Origin: Oxalicibacterium solurbis
GTDB lineage: Bacteria; Pseudomonadota; Gammaproteobacteria; Burkholderiales; Burkholderiaceae_D
Assembly: GCF_014635845.1 (NCBI RefSeq)
Contig: NZ_BMDP01000005.1
Span: 1-49,511 of the forward strand
Direction of reading: 5' to 3'
DNA: 49,511 nt
In this document: in pieces, positions 8,424 to 15,222 of the stretch
Layout: each line of letters begins with the position of its first letter
Numbering within the stretch: position 1 is the stretch's first letter
The notes under the pieces: model-generated
Told to the model about the DNA's origin: nothing
What the model saw: the letters and a program-made list of their open reading frames with translations, nothing else
Databases searched by the model: none
Made by a program: the position numbers and the translations under genes

Positions 8424-8855
8424 TCATTGCCGTTTGGCTCGGTTCGTATTGCCCGATTTGAATTGTTCGACGGCGAGCGCATGCAGTACCCCACATTCGC
8501 TTGACCTGCGCTGTGCATCACAACGGCGACGCAGACCGGCAAGTTGGCTTTGCAACGTCTGCAACGCTTGCATCTGCCGCTCTACGTCGAACAAATGGTC
8601 GTCGATCAGCTGATTCACGTCATCGCACAATAAGTCCGGCTTGTCTTGCAACTCAATGAGTCTGGCTATTTCTTGCATGGCCAGCCCGAGTGCGCGGCAA
8701 TTGCGGATAAAGAGCAGACGCTCCAAATCTTGTTCGCCATAGACACGGTAGTTCCCCGGCGTGCGTCCAGGATTACCCAACAGCCCCTTGCTCTCATAGA
8801 AGCGCACGGTCACCGCTTGGCAGCCAGCCGCTTTCGCGAATTCGCTTATTTTCAT
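8424..8855 (-). CDS. pbrR: MerR-family Pb/Cd-type regulator (PbrR/CadR-like)
   Basis: A 143-residue MerR protein. It has an N-terminal winged HTH (KISEFAKAAGC... FYESKGLL), a dimerisation helix, and metal-ligand cysteines at C77, C112 and C121, the triad arrangement of PbrR/CadR sensors. It is divergent from the CDF-like gene, whose promoter carries a matching dyad with a 19-bp spacer, and converges on the pbrT-like gene. The expected role is Pb(II)/Cd(II)-dependent untwisting of that promoter. Metal specificity cannot be read from sequence alone. Confidence 0.88.
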   Translation of the reverse strand: MKISEFAKAAGCQAVTVRFYESKGLLGNPGRTPGNYRVYGEQDLERLLFIRNCRALGLAMQEIARLIELQDKPDLLCDDVNQLIDDHLFDVERQMQALQTLQSQLAGLRRRCDAQRRSSECGVLHALAVEQFKSGNTNRAKRQ

Positions 8856-8864
8856 AAAGCCTCC

Positions 8865-8895
8865 TTGACCTTATAGCTACTATAAGCTTTATTCT
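8865..8895 (+). promoter_or_regulatory. MerR-type promoter/operator upstream of the CDF-like gene
   Basis: -35 TTGACC (8865-8870) and -10 TATTCT (8890-8895) are 19 bp apart, the overlong spacer typical of MerR-activated promoters. The spacer contains the perfect dyad CTTATAG-cta-CTATAAG (8870-8886). Confidence 0.88.
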
Positions 8896-8920
8896 GCAAG
8901 AATTGACGCGGGAGGACAAC

Positions 8921-10225
8921 ATGGCGGCAGAAACGAGTCAGCAGGGAAACAACCGTTACCGTAGCACCTATACGGTACCGAAGATGGATTGCCCTTCAGA
9001 AGAGAACTTGATTCGGATGGCACTGGCAGCCATACCGGTCCACCAATTTGCATTCGACCTTCAGAACAGACGTGTGACGATCGAGCATGACGGCATACCT
9101 GACGATGTATCTGCACGCCTTGAGCCTTTGAAACTAGGCGCGACCTTGGCCAGCTCCGAGCCACTATCGGTTCTAAATGATCGGCAGTCAACGCATCAAG
9201 AAACGACGTTCAGCATCCCGAAGATGGACTGTCCATCTGAAGAGAATCTGATCCGCATGGCGTTAGCCGACGAGCCCGTCACCTCATTGCGTTTCGACTT
9301 GCCGAATCGGACGTTATACATCACGCACAGTGCCGATCCGGCCGATTTGCTCGCACGCCTGTCGCCATTGAATCTTGGGGCGTCGGTGAAAGAAACGCGT
9401 GTGGTAGGCGAAGGCAGCAGCGGTTATCAGCAAACTGTTTTTTCCATACCGAAGATGGATTGCCCTTCTGAAGAAAACCTGATCCGCATGGCGCTTCAGG
9501 AATACGGTGATAGCGTGCGTTTGTCGTTCGATCTAAAAAGCCGTCAGTTGCAGGTCGTGCACCAGGTGCCGGCGTCAGAGATTCTTGCCAAGCTCAGCCC
9601 TTTGAATCTCGGTGCATCGATTACGCAGACAACAATGGCGGACAGCGGACCGGTCAGCGCGACGGCGGCACCAGACGACACAGGAGAAGCGCGCACGCTG
9701 CGTCTGCTGCTGGCGATCAATGGCGCCATGTTTGCCGTCGAAATGATATTGGGATTAATGGCGCAATCGGCCGGGCTGGTCGCGGATTCTCTGGATATGT
9801 TCGCCGACGCTGCCGTGTATGGGCTTTCGCTTTACGCGGTTGGCGGGGCCGCGCACATGAAGGTCCGGGCAGCGCATATCGCTGGTTGGCTACAGATGAT
9901 TCTGGCCGTCGGCGCGCTGGTAGAAGTCATACGCCGGTTCACGTTCGGCAGCGAACCGGAGTCGGACCTGATGATGGGGATCGGCGTACTTGCCCTGATC
10001 GCTAACGTGAGCTGCCTGGTACTGATTTCCCAAAAACGGAATCATGGGGTGCACATGAAAGCGAGTTACATCTTTTCTGCGAACGATGTGCTGGCGAACA
10101 TCGGTGTCATCGTGGCCGGCTTGCTTGTCCACTGGACACATTCGTCGTATCCGGATCTTATTATCGGCACCTTCATCGCGTTGATTGTCATGCGTGGTGC
10201 TCAACGCATTTTGAAACTCTCTTGA
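8921..10225 (+). CDS. CDF-like cation transporter with three N-terminal metal-binding repeats
   Basis: 434 residues. Three tandem repeats of about 77-80 residues each contain PKMDCPSEENLIRMAL, with cysteines at C24, C104 and C181. The units are also nearly identical at DNA level around the motif, which implies recent duplication. A membrane domain from about residue 250 to the end follows, with CDF-like signatures (LVADSLDMFADAA, SANDVLANIG) and about six helices. The usual cytoplasmic C-terminal CDF domain is absent. ATG 8921 has GGAGG upstream; an in-frame TTG at 8903 is less likely. Likely exporter of Pb/Cd/Zn-type ions, standing where pbr operons usually have the PbrA ATPase. Confidence 0.85.
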   Translation: MAAETSQQGNNRYRSTYTVPKMDCPSEENLIRMALAAIPVHQFAFDLQNRRVTIEHDGIPDDVSARLEPLKLGATLASSEPLSVLNDRQSTHQETTFSIPKMDCPSEENLIRMALADEPVTSLRFDLPNRTLYITHSADPADLLARLSPLNLGASVKETRVVGEGSSGYQQTVFSIPKMDCPSEENLIRMALQEYGDSVRLSFDLKSRQLQVVHQVPASEILAKLSPLNLGASITQTTMADSGPVSATAAPDDTGEARTLRLLLAINGAMFAVEMILGLMAQSAGLVADSLDMFADAAVYGLSLYAVGGAAHMKVRAAHIAGWLQMILAVGALVEVIRRFTFGSEPESDLMMGIGVLALIANVSCLVLISQKRNHGVHMKASYIFSANDVLANIGVIVAGLLVHWTHSSYPDLIIGTFIALIVMRGAQRILKLS

Positions 10226-10749
10226 TGGATATTCCCTTTCAGGAGACCTCAACGGAGCAACGCTGGCTCCAAGCAAGAAGGCGGCACCGCACGGGCCTGC
10301 TCACGCTCGCCTTCATTGTGTTCGCTCTTGATCAGTTGACCAAACGGTGGATAGAGTCGACCTTGGACTTGGGGCAAGTATGGCCGGTATCGTCCTTTTT
10401 CAATTTGGTTCATGCCCTCAATACAGGTGCGGCATTCAGCTTTCTGGCCGACCAATCCGGGTGGCAACGTTGGTTTTTGATCGCACTCGGCGTCGGCATA
10501 TCAGCTGCGCTCACCATATCGATCGTCTTGCATCCACTGCAAAAAACGGCGACATCGTTTGCCCTGCTAATTGGCGGCGCGATGAGCAATGTTGCTGATC
10601 GTTTAACGCGGGGCGCCGTTGTCGACTGGCTGGATTTTTACCTGATGAGATGGCATTGGCCCGCATTCAATATTGCGGACATGTCGATCGTGGTCGGCGC
10701 GCTCTTGCTTTGCCTCCACGCACATTACGGCGAACAGCCGACTCCCTGA
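10225..10749 (+). CDS. pbrC: LspA-like signal peptidase II (PbrC type)
   Basis: 174 residues with about four membrane helices. Motif regions are ALDQLTKRWIES (first aspartate), NTGAAFSFLAD, GGAMSNVADRLTRGAVVDWLDF and the second catalytic aspartate in FNIADMSI. It starts by TGATG overlap with the CDF-like gene, so the two are coupled. Lead-resistance operons carry such an lspA copy (pbrC), thought to support envelope sequestration of lead. It is not the housekeeping lspA, which normally follows ileS. The 230 bases after it hold no recognisable gene. Confidence 0.92.
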   Translation: MDIPFQETSTEQRWLQARRRHRTGLLTLAFIVFALDQLTKRWIESTLDLGQVWPVSSFFNLVHALNTGAAFSFLADQSGWQRWFLIALGVGISAALTISIVLHPLQKTATSFALLIGGAMSNVADRLTRGAVVDWLDFYLMRWHWPAFNIADMSIVVGALLLCLHAHYGEQPTP

Positions 10750-10983
10750 GAGGGGACAGCCGGGACGTTAAAAAAATTGCGGTTGGTTCTCGCCTTCAAA
10801 CTTATATTGAACTGTAGTGCGTGTTGCACTCCAATGCGAAATTAATGCCAAGCCGCAGTAACGCCACCTTAGCGGTCCTGCCAGCCTTCTTCGCTGACAC
10901 GTCATATAAGTTCAATGCATCGTAGATATACCTACATTGCGAGTCTCACATCTATAACCACGTCAATAAATAAATTCTTCAAA

Positions 10984-11087
10984 GCGAAGGCGGCGGCAAA
11001 AGCGCTGCGAAATTGTGGCTACTATGAGATGCGAATTTATGGCTACTTTGGCGTGCGGATCAATGGCTACTTTCATGCGCATCCTCA
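10984..11087 (-). repeat. right-end repeat array of element 1
   Basis: Read inward on the minus strand: TGAGGATGCGCATG, then units starting at 11073, 11049 and 11025 (AAAGTAGCCAT... CGCA) and a degenerate fourth to 10984. Same length and core as the left array, in inverted orientation. Confidence 0.86.
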
Positions 11088-11093
11088 ATGTCC
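11088..11093. repeat. 6-bp target-site duplication ATGTCC, right copy of element 1
   Basis: Identical to 391-396; lies between the TCA end of the element and the HAD N-terminal half. Confidence 0.88.
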
Positions 11094-11284
11094 TGAGAAA
11101 ACAGGGTTTTCAAGTACGGAAGTGCGTAATCTTGCCGCCAGCTACTGCTAATTACGATTTGTACATTTACGTATTCTCTTAGTACTGCCTCAAGCCTCGG
11201 TAGATTGCAAAATAATTTCGCACTGTCCTGAGGTGGAGGAAAATCATGCAGAACGCCGTCAAAATCTAGAAAAATAATTTTCAT
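11088..11284 (-). pseudogene. N-terminal half of the HAD-fold gene split by element 1
   Basis: Begins ATG-K-I-I-FLDFDGVLHDFPPP, contains VVISS-type motif II as IVISSSWRQ, and runs to LFSQDI where element 1 begins. It carries the DxD catalytic motif, while the second acidic motif is at 159-396. The open frame extends upstream of 11284 to 11563, but that part looks non-coding (Arg/Ser/Pro-rich, crossing a terminator-like hairpin). An intact ancestor would encode about 142 residues, like the paralogue at 573-1004. Confidence 0.88.
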
Positions 11285-11730
11285 TCTGCGAATCGCATTT
11301 AACCTGTACCTAACAGATACGTGGAGCGCGTAGACGTCATCAAAGTGTGACTTTACGGAATGAGATACCAAAGAAAAAGGCCCCGAAGGGCCTGATCTCG
11401 GTAGTAGGCTACCTTGCGAGATTCTGTTTCCCCTGCTAGCCGCAGGACCCAATTTTCTTTGGGCAGCACGTCCGTCTTTCACTCGCTCTCGGATCGTCTT
11501 GGACGGAATTGTACATTGAGAGTCAGTCTCGCAATGCGTCAGTGGCACTAAATTTTCGTCCAACCGGCGCTACTTTCCCCAACACTTCGCAGTTCTGTCG
11601 CGTGTCTTACTAATCATGACGATCCGCTACGATTGCCAGAAAAAGAAAAGCCGCCAAGGTTGCGCATTGTTAAGAGGCGTGGCGGCTATGTTGAAATCAC
11701 TATAACCAAACCAGTGCATTTGCACAAGAC
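11285..11730. other. intergenic stretch with two minus-strand terminator-like hairpins
   Basis: No gene is recognised here. AGGCCC-cgaa-GGGCCT (11378-11393) is followed by a T-rich run on the minus strand. AGCCGCCA...TGGCGGCT (11649-11687) is followed by TTTTCTTTTTC on the minus strand. Both look like intrinsic terminators for transcripts entering from the right, before element 2 inserted at 11737. Confidence 0.6.
11649..11687 (-). terminator. intrinsic terminator (minus strand)
   Basis: Stem AGCCGCCA/TGGCGGCT with a 23-nt loop and a T-rich tail on the minus strand (CTTTTCTTTTTC). Confidence 0.7.
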
Positions 11731-11736
11731 CTTTAG
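11731..11736. repeat. 6-bp target-site duplication CTTTAG, left copy of element 2
   Basis: Identical to 15353-15358, directly outside the TGAG end at 11737. Confidence 0.86.
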
Positions 11737-11840
11737 TGAGTATACGCATCGACATTGCCACTGATTCGCATCTCAAAGCTGCCACCTAACGCATCTGAAA
11801 CCTGCCATCGATTCGCATGGCAAATTTGCCTACGCAGACC
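11737..11840 (+). repeat. left-end repeat array of element 2
   Basis: TGAGTATACGCATCG, then units at 11752, 11775, 11798 and a partial one at 11822. Core: AAA, two variable bases, TGCCAYC, ATTCGCAT. Spacing is 23-24 bp. Confidence 0.85.
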
Positions 11841-11876
11841 AAGCGTTATGCGATCAGTTCAATGCCACAAACTGAT

Positions 11877-12452
11877 TTATGGATTTTGGCCGAGCGTTTT
11901 TTCTCCAAACACCCAGGGCAGCAAGCGCGCAATATTCAACGCATCATCGAGACCACGATGATGCGTTCCCTCCAGCGTGAGTCGAGCTAGTTGACAGGCC
12001 TTGACCATCCCAACCTCTTTACCGATGCGCTGCGCTTTTGCGAATAATCGCTTGGCATTCTGGTGCGGGAGGCCAAGCGGTTCGGCAATTCCATGCAAAG
12101 CGCTATCCCGCATGATTTGTTTTTGGTCGTATGCACCCCAGCTCACCCAGATTGATGTTGCGGTTCGATATTGCTCGACAAACTGGTGGAGCAATACCGC
12201 CGCATCCGGAAACAATGGCGCGCTATCCACATCACCTTGGTGAATGCCTGTGAGAGAAGTACAAAACGTAGTCAATTTTGGATTTCTGACGGGGCGCACG
12301 AACGATTGAAAGCGTCCCAGAACCGTTGCCTCGGGCCCAACCCAGCACGCACCGATTTCGATGGTTTCCATCTGCTCTGCAACGATAGAGCCGTCATCCG
12401 AGCAAGTCGCTTCAAGGTCAATTACTAGAATCGTCGCGTCTGGACGTGCCAT
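11877..12452 (-). CDS. DEDDh 3'-5' exonuclease (DnaQ/Eri1-like)
   Basis: 191 residues with the exonuclease motifs in order: VIDLEATCSDDG (Exo I, D-x-E) near residue 10, a middle acidic region around SWGAYDQKQI (Exo II), and GTHHRGLDDALNIARLL (Exo III with the His of DEDDh) near residue 163. The family includes RNA 3'-end trimming enzymes of the Eri1/KapD group as well as DNA exonucleases. It lies just inside the left end of element 2. The gene upstream on the same strand is 69 bp away, so a two-gene transcript is likely. Confidence 0.88.
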   Translation of the reverse strand: MARPDATILVIDLEATCSDDGSIVAEQMETIEIGACWVGPEATVLGRFQSFVRPVRNPKLTTFCTSLTGIHQGDVDSAPLFPDAAVLLHQFVEQYRTATSIWVSWGAYDQKQIMRDSALHGIAEPLGLPHQNAKRLFAKAQRIGKEVGMVKACQLARLTLEGTHHRGLDDALNIARLLPWVFGEKTLGQNP

Positions 12453-12521
12453 TCATTCTCCACTTCAAATACTTTATCGATAGAAGACGCTTCCTCATGA
12501 GGATTCTTCCTCCGTCTGTCT

Positions 12522-13529
12522 TTATCCGATCGATATGCTATGTACTTGTAGCTGTTCTTTGATATTCGCCTCGTGTTTGGCCAGCCAATTCCCTGGCTCG
12601 ATCTTTTCAGATTTTTTCCCTAACCGAGACATAGCCAGCCTAGCGGCCTTGGCACGCTCGTTTTTATCCTTTGTCAGAAAACAGAACAGGGAAAAATCAT
12701 TCTCGAAAAATTTTCGCTCAAGATCGAGTAAACGCTGCCCTTCTTGGATAGATCCGACATATTGTTGCAGCCTTCCTGCAACAGCATTGACTTGCTTAGA
12801 TTTACGTCGCAAATCCGGCTCTTGGATCAATGTTTCGGCAAGTTCGTACGCACGTACAATGTCATTGACTGCATCGTAGAGCGCATTAAATGCTCCTGCA
12901 GTAACCAGATCAAGTGCGGCAAGACTTCCAAGCCGGTGTTGGAATGAGCTGTTTTCGTATGTCGTGTGTCCATTCGAATCTGTCTCGGTTCGCTGCCGTG
13001 TGGCAGTAATGAAGACTTCATAGCGACGCGTTCTGACCATGTCCTGTAAACGTCTCGTGGTCAGCAAACCGAACTGACTTGTTGTCTTTTGCATCCGAGC
13101 TTCAAGGGCTTTGACGTCCGCCTGCATCTTTCCTAGCGCTCCAAGGCGCTCGGACTTGGCTGTAAGCGCTTCCGATAATGAGGCGATGCGCTCTTGCCGC
13201 GCCTTTTCATTCCGATAATGACTGAGATCGACCATCAATCGGCGATCGGCACCGAATTTGTTCACGCCACAATCGCCTCCGACCAAAGTCAACTTTCCGT
13301 CGGCTCTCTCGACAAGCCAGCCATGATTATGTGGTTCCTCGCACAGTTTTCCATTTTCTTTCTGCACACAGCAGCGCACTTTTTCCGGTAAGTGATAGTC
13401 GCCAAACAATCGTTTGTAATTAGCCGGGTTGAGTGGTGCATTCACTTCAAACTGATCGAGTGCTTGAATTTCTTCGAAGCTGCCGAAGGTACGAATTTCT
13501 AAACTGGATGCATTAGGCTGAGCACTCAT
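12522..13529 (-). CDS. unknown protein with Cys/His-containing N-terminal part
   Basis: About 335 residues from the ATG at 13529; the frame is open to 13619, but those residues look non-coding and neither start has a clear ribosome site. A Cys/His cluster (RCCVQ... LCEEPHNHG... GGDCG) within residues 45-90 could bind zinc. It is followed by a helical, partly coiled-coil stretch (EALTAKSERLGALGKMQADV). No family recognised. Its place directly upstream of the exonuclease mirrors the unknown-HAD pair at the left end of element 1. No membrane segment or signal peptide is visible. Confidence 0.65.
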   Translation of the reverse strand: MSAQPNASSLEIRTFGSFEEIQALDQFEVNAPLNPANYKRLFGDYHLPEKVRCCVQKENGKLCEEPHNHGWLVERADGKLTLVGGDCGVNKFGADRRLMVDLSHYRNEKARQERIASLSEALTAKSERLGALGKMQADVKALEARMQKTTSQFGLLTTRRLQDMVRTRRYEVFITATRQRTETDSNGHTTYENSSFQHRLGSLAALDLVTAGAFNALYDAVNDIVRAYELAETLIQEPDLRRKSKQVNAVAGRLQQYVGSIQEGQRLLDLERKFFENDFSLFCFLTKDKNERAKAARLAMSRLGKKSEKIEPGNWLAKHEANIKEQLQVHSISIG

Positions 13530-13605
13530 GGATAGTGGGCAAAGTTGTTTGCAATGTCGCATTCTATACTGGACATACGTACAGTAACCGACCATGCCAA
13601 ATGAT

Positions 13606-13640
13606 TTGATTATCTCCATTATTTCGACTATTATTGAAAT
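13606..13640 (+). promoter_or_regulatory. arsR promoter and operator, leaderless
   Basis: -35 TTGATT (13606-13611) and -10 TATTAT (13629-13634) are 17 bp apart. The dyad ATTTC (13621-13625) / GAAAT (13636-13640) overlaps the -10 and is a good ArsR autoregulatory site. The ATG starts at 13641, only 6 nt beyond the -10, so the transcript would be almost or fully leaderless. Confidence 0.72.
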
Positions 13641-13976
13641 ATGGAAGAATTAGAAATCGCCAAAGCGCTAAGTGCCATCGCGCACGAGTCGCGGCTCGCC
13701 GTTTTCCGTCATCTTGTTCAGGCCGGACCGCAAGGTCTACCCGCCGGCAAGCTGGCCGAATTAACAGGCTTGGCTCCTTCGTCCCTATCGTTCCATCTCA
13801 AGGAACTCGTCATGGCCAATATGGCGAGCTCAAGGCAGGAAGGGCGATTTGTCATCTACTCGGCCAAGTACGAAACCATGAATGCCGTGCTGGCCTACCT
13901 CACTGAAAACTGCTGCGGCGGCAACCCTTGCACTCCGGCTTCCCCCGCCTGCTGCCCTGAAGGAGAATCGTCATGA
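13641..13976 (+). CDS. arsR: ArsR-family arsenite-responsive repressor
   Basis: A 111-residue winged-HTH repressor with recognition helix region LAPSSLSFHLKEL at residues 45-60 and wing ASSRQEGRFVIYS. Its cysteines are C-terminal: ENCCGGN then PCTPASPACC. This is the type in which As(III) binds a C-terminal cysteine set rather than the helix-3 CVC of E. coli ArsR. It overlaps arsI by ATGA and so heads an arsR-arsI-arsC-acr3' operon. No Shine-Dalgarno is visible, consistent with the leaderless promoter. Confidence 0.93.
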   Translation: MEELEIAKALSAIAHESRLAVFRHLVQAGPQGLPAGKLAELTGLAPSSLSFHLKELVMANMASSRQEGRFVIYSAKYETMNAVLAYLTENCCGGNPCTPASPACCPEGESS

Positions 13977-14455
13977 AACGCATGCATGTCCATGTCCGTG
14001 TGGCCGATCTGGCGCACAACATCCGTTTTTACTCGGCGCTGTTTAATGCAGAACCAACAGTCGTCAAGTCTGACTATGCCAAGTGGATGCTCGAAGACCC
14101 ACGCATCAACTTCGCGATCTCATCGCGCTCGAACGCCATTGGCGTCGACCACTTGGGCTTTCAAGTAGAAACCGAGGAAGAGCTTGAAGAGATGAACGAG
14201 CGGCTTGCGAAGGCCGATCTACCAATCGAAACGCAGGTAGACGCCGCATGTTGCTACGCAAAGTCGAACAAGCACTGGACTATTGATCCGCAAGGGATTG
14301 CCTGGGAGAGCTATCACACGCTCGACAGCATTCCGGTGTTCAGCGAATCGCGCGAAGAGCCAGCCGAAACGGCCTGCTGCGCACCGGCACCCACGATTAT
14401 TCCCGTTGCGGCATGCTGCGCGCCCGCCAAAGACAAAAGCAGCTCGGGCTGCTAA
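13973..14455 (+). CDS. arsI: ArsI C-As lyase (vicinal oxygen chelate dioxygenase)
   Basis: 160 residues of the glyoxalase/VOC fold with the ArsI-specific vicinal cysteines C93-C94 in AACCYAKS. Candidate Fe(II) ligands lie at the N-terminal HVHVRV strand, H60 (VDHLGF) and E112 (GIAWESYH). ArsI cleaves the carbon-arsenic bond of trivalent organoarsenicals such as methylarsenite. The C-terminal tail has two extra CCAPA motifs (from about residue 133), which may help bind As(III). Start overlaps arsR (ATGA). Often annotated CadI, but the CC motif argues for ArsI. Confidence 0.88.
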   Translation: MKRMHVHVRVADLAHNIRFYSALFNAEPTVVKSDYAKWMLEDPRINFAISSRSNAIGVDHLGFQVETEEELEEMNERLAKADLPIETQVDAACCYAKSNKHWTIDPQGIAWESYHTLDSIPVFSESREEPAETACCAPAPTIIPVAACCAPAKDKSSSGC

Positions 14456-14491
14456 CCATCCGTTCTTAACTTCCACCTCGATCGCGACATC

Positions 14492-14998
14492 ATGACCGAC
14501 AAAACCTACAACATCCTTTTCCTCTGCACCGGTAATTCCGCACGCTCGATCATGGCAGAAGCGCTTGTCAGCACCATGAGCAAAGGCCGCTTCAAGGGCT
14601 TCAGCGCTGGCAGCAATCCGGGCGGCAAGGTCAATCCGTTCGCAATTGAGATGGTGACCCGCACTGGATATCCAGTCGACCATTTGCGCAGCAAGAGCTG
14701 GGATGAGTTCGCCGCACCAGACGCGCCACATATGGACTTCATCATCACCGTTTGCGATAACGCGGCCGGCGAAGCCTGCCCGCACTGGCCAGGGCACCCA
14801 GCGACAGCACACTGGGGCTTTGAAGATCCAGCTGCGGCAGAAGGTACTGATGAAGAAAAACGTGCCGTGTTTGAAAAGATATATCGTCAGATTCTGGCGC
14901 GGATGAATACTTTCCTCAGCCTTCCACTGCACGTGCTGGAAAAGCACGCCATCCAGCAAGAACTCCGCAAGATTGGTGAAACACCGGTCGCAGCCTAA
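14492..14998 (+). CDS. arsC: arsenate reductase ArsC (LMW-phosphatase type)
   Basis: 168 residues with the N-terminal P-loop FLCTGNSARS (C-x5-R) of the low-molecular-weight phosphatase fold. VCDNAAGEACPHWPG supplies the resolving-cysteine region and HWGFEDPA the acid loop. It reduces arsenate to arsenite with thioredoxin or glutaredoxin. It lies 36 bp after arsI and 5 bp before truncated acr3. With the pump lost, the arsenite it makes cannot be exported by this operon. Confidence 0.94.
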   Translation: MTDKTYNILFLCTGNSARSIMAEALVSTMSKGRFKGFSAGSNPGGKVNPFAIEMVTRTGYPVDHLRSKSWDEFAAPDAPHMDFIITVCDNAAGEACPHWPGHPATAHWGFEDPAAAEGTDEEKRAVFEKIYRQILARMNTFLSLPLHVLEKHAIQQELRKIGETPVAA

Positions 14999-15003
14999 CC
15001 GTC

Positions 15004-15210
15004 ATGACAGCTTCACAAGCGGCCGTCGCGAAAGAGGCAGCACCAAGCATTGGTTTTTTTGAGCGATATCTGACGGTCTGGGTCGCGCTATGCATTGTTG
15101 TCATCGGCATCGGGCAGGTCTTCCCTTCCGTGGTACGTGTAGTTGGCGGCATGGAAATCGCCCAGGTCAATCTGGCGGTGGGCGTACTGATCTGGGTGAT
15201 GATCATTCCA
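15004..15210 (+). pseudogene. truncated acr3 (arsenite permease, first ~69 codons)
   Basis: Begins MTASQAAV and contains SIGFFERYLTVWVALCIVV and GQVFPSVVRVVGG up to VLIWVMIIP, the conserved start of Acr3 through its second membrane segment. Homology then stops and the frame continues into the element 2 end repeats. Roughly 280 residues are missing, so it is not functional. Confidence 0.9.
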
Positions 15211-15222
15211 ACTGCCCATCAA

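Larger units (their letters stand above)
397..11087 (+). mobile_element. Element 1: IS21-family transposon with cargo (10.7 kb)
   Basis: Both ends start 5'-TGAG and carry arrays of about 24-bp repeats in inverted orientation. The flanks carry a perfect 6-bp duplication (ATGTCC), and the element splits a HAD gene cleanly. The only transposition genes inside are istA and istB (2845-5186), but they lie 2.4 kb and 5.9 kb from the ends with no copies of the repeat arrays close to them. The transposing unit therefore appears to be the full 10.7 kb with HAD, arsH, pbrT-like, MerR, CDF-like and lspA genes as cargo. The alternative is a smaller IS enlarged later by insertions between its ends; either way the outer borders moved as one unit. 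Confidence 0.8.

Noticed and set aside
397-11087. Composite transposon made by two separate IS copies
   Set aside because: Only one istAB copy exists, each border has a single outward end, and both outer borders share one 6-bp duplication within one split gene; a single transposing unit explains this more simply.
11285-11563. Upstream extension of the HAD N-terminal frame
   Set aside because: Composition is Arg/Ser/Pro-rich, it crosses a terminator-like hairpin, and family members start at the ATG before FLDFDG.
11737-11840. CRISPR-like short repeats
   Set aside because: The 23-24-bp units follow each other without unique spacers, drift in sequence and sit at transposon ends next to target duplications; no cas genes are present.
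14219-14959. Minus-strand frame opposite arsI and arsC
   Set aside because: Shadow of two well-recognised genes, with no recognisable motifs of its own.
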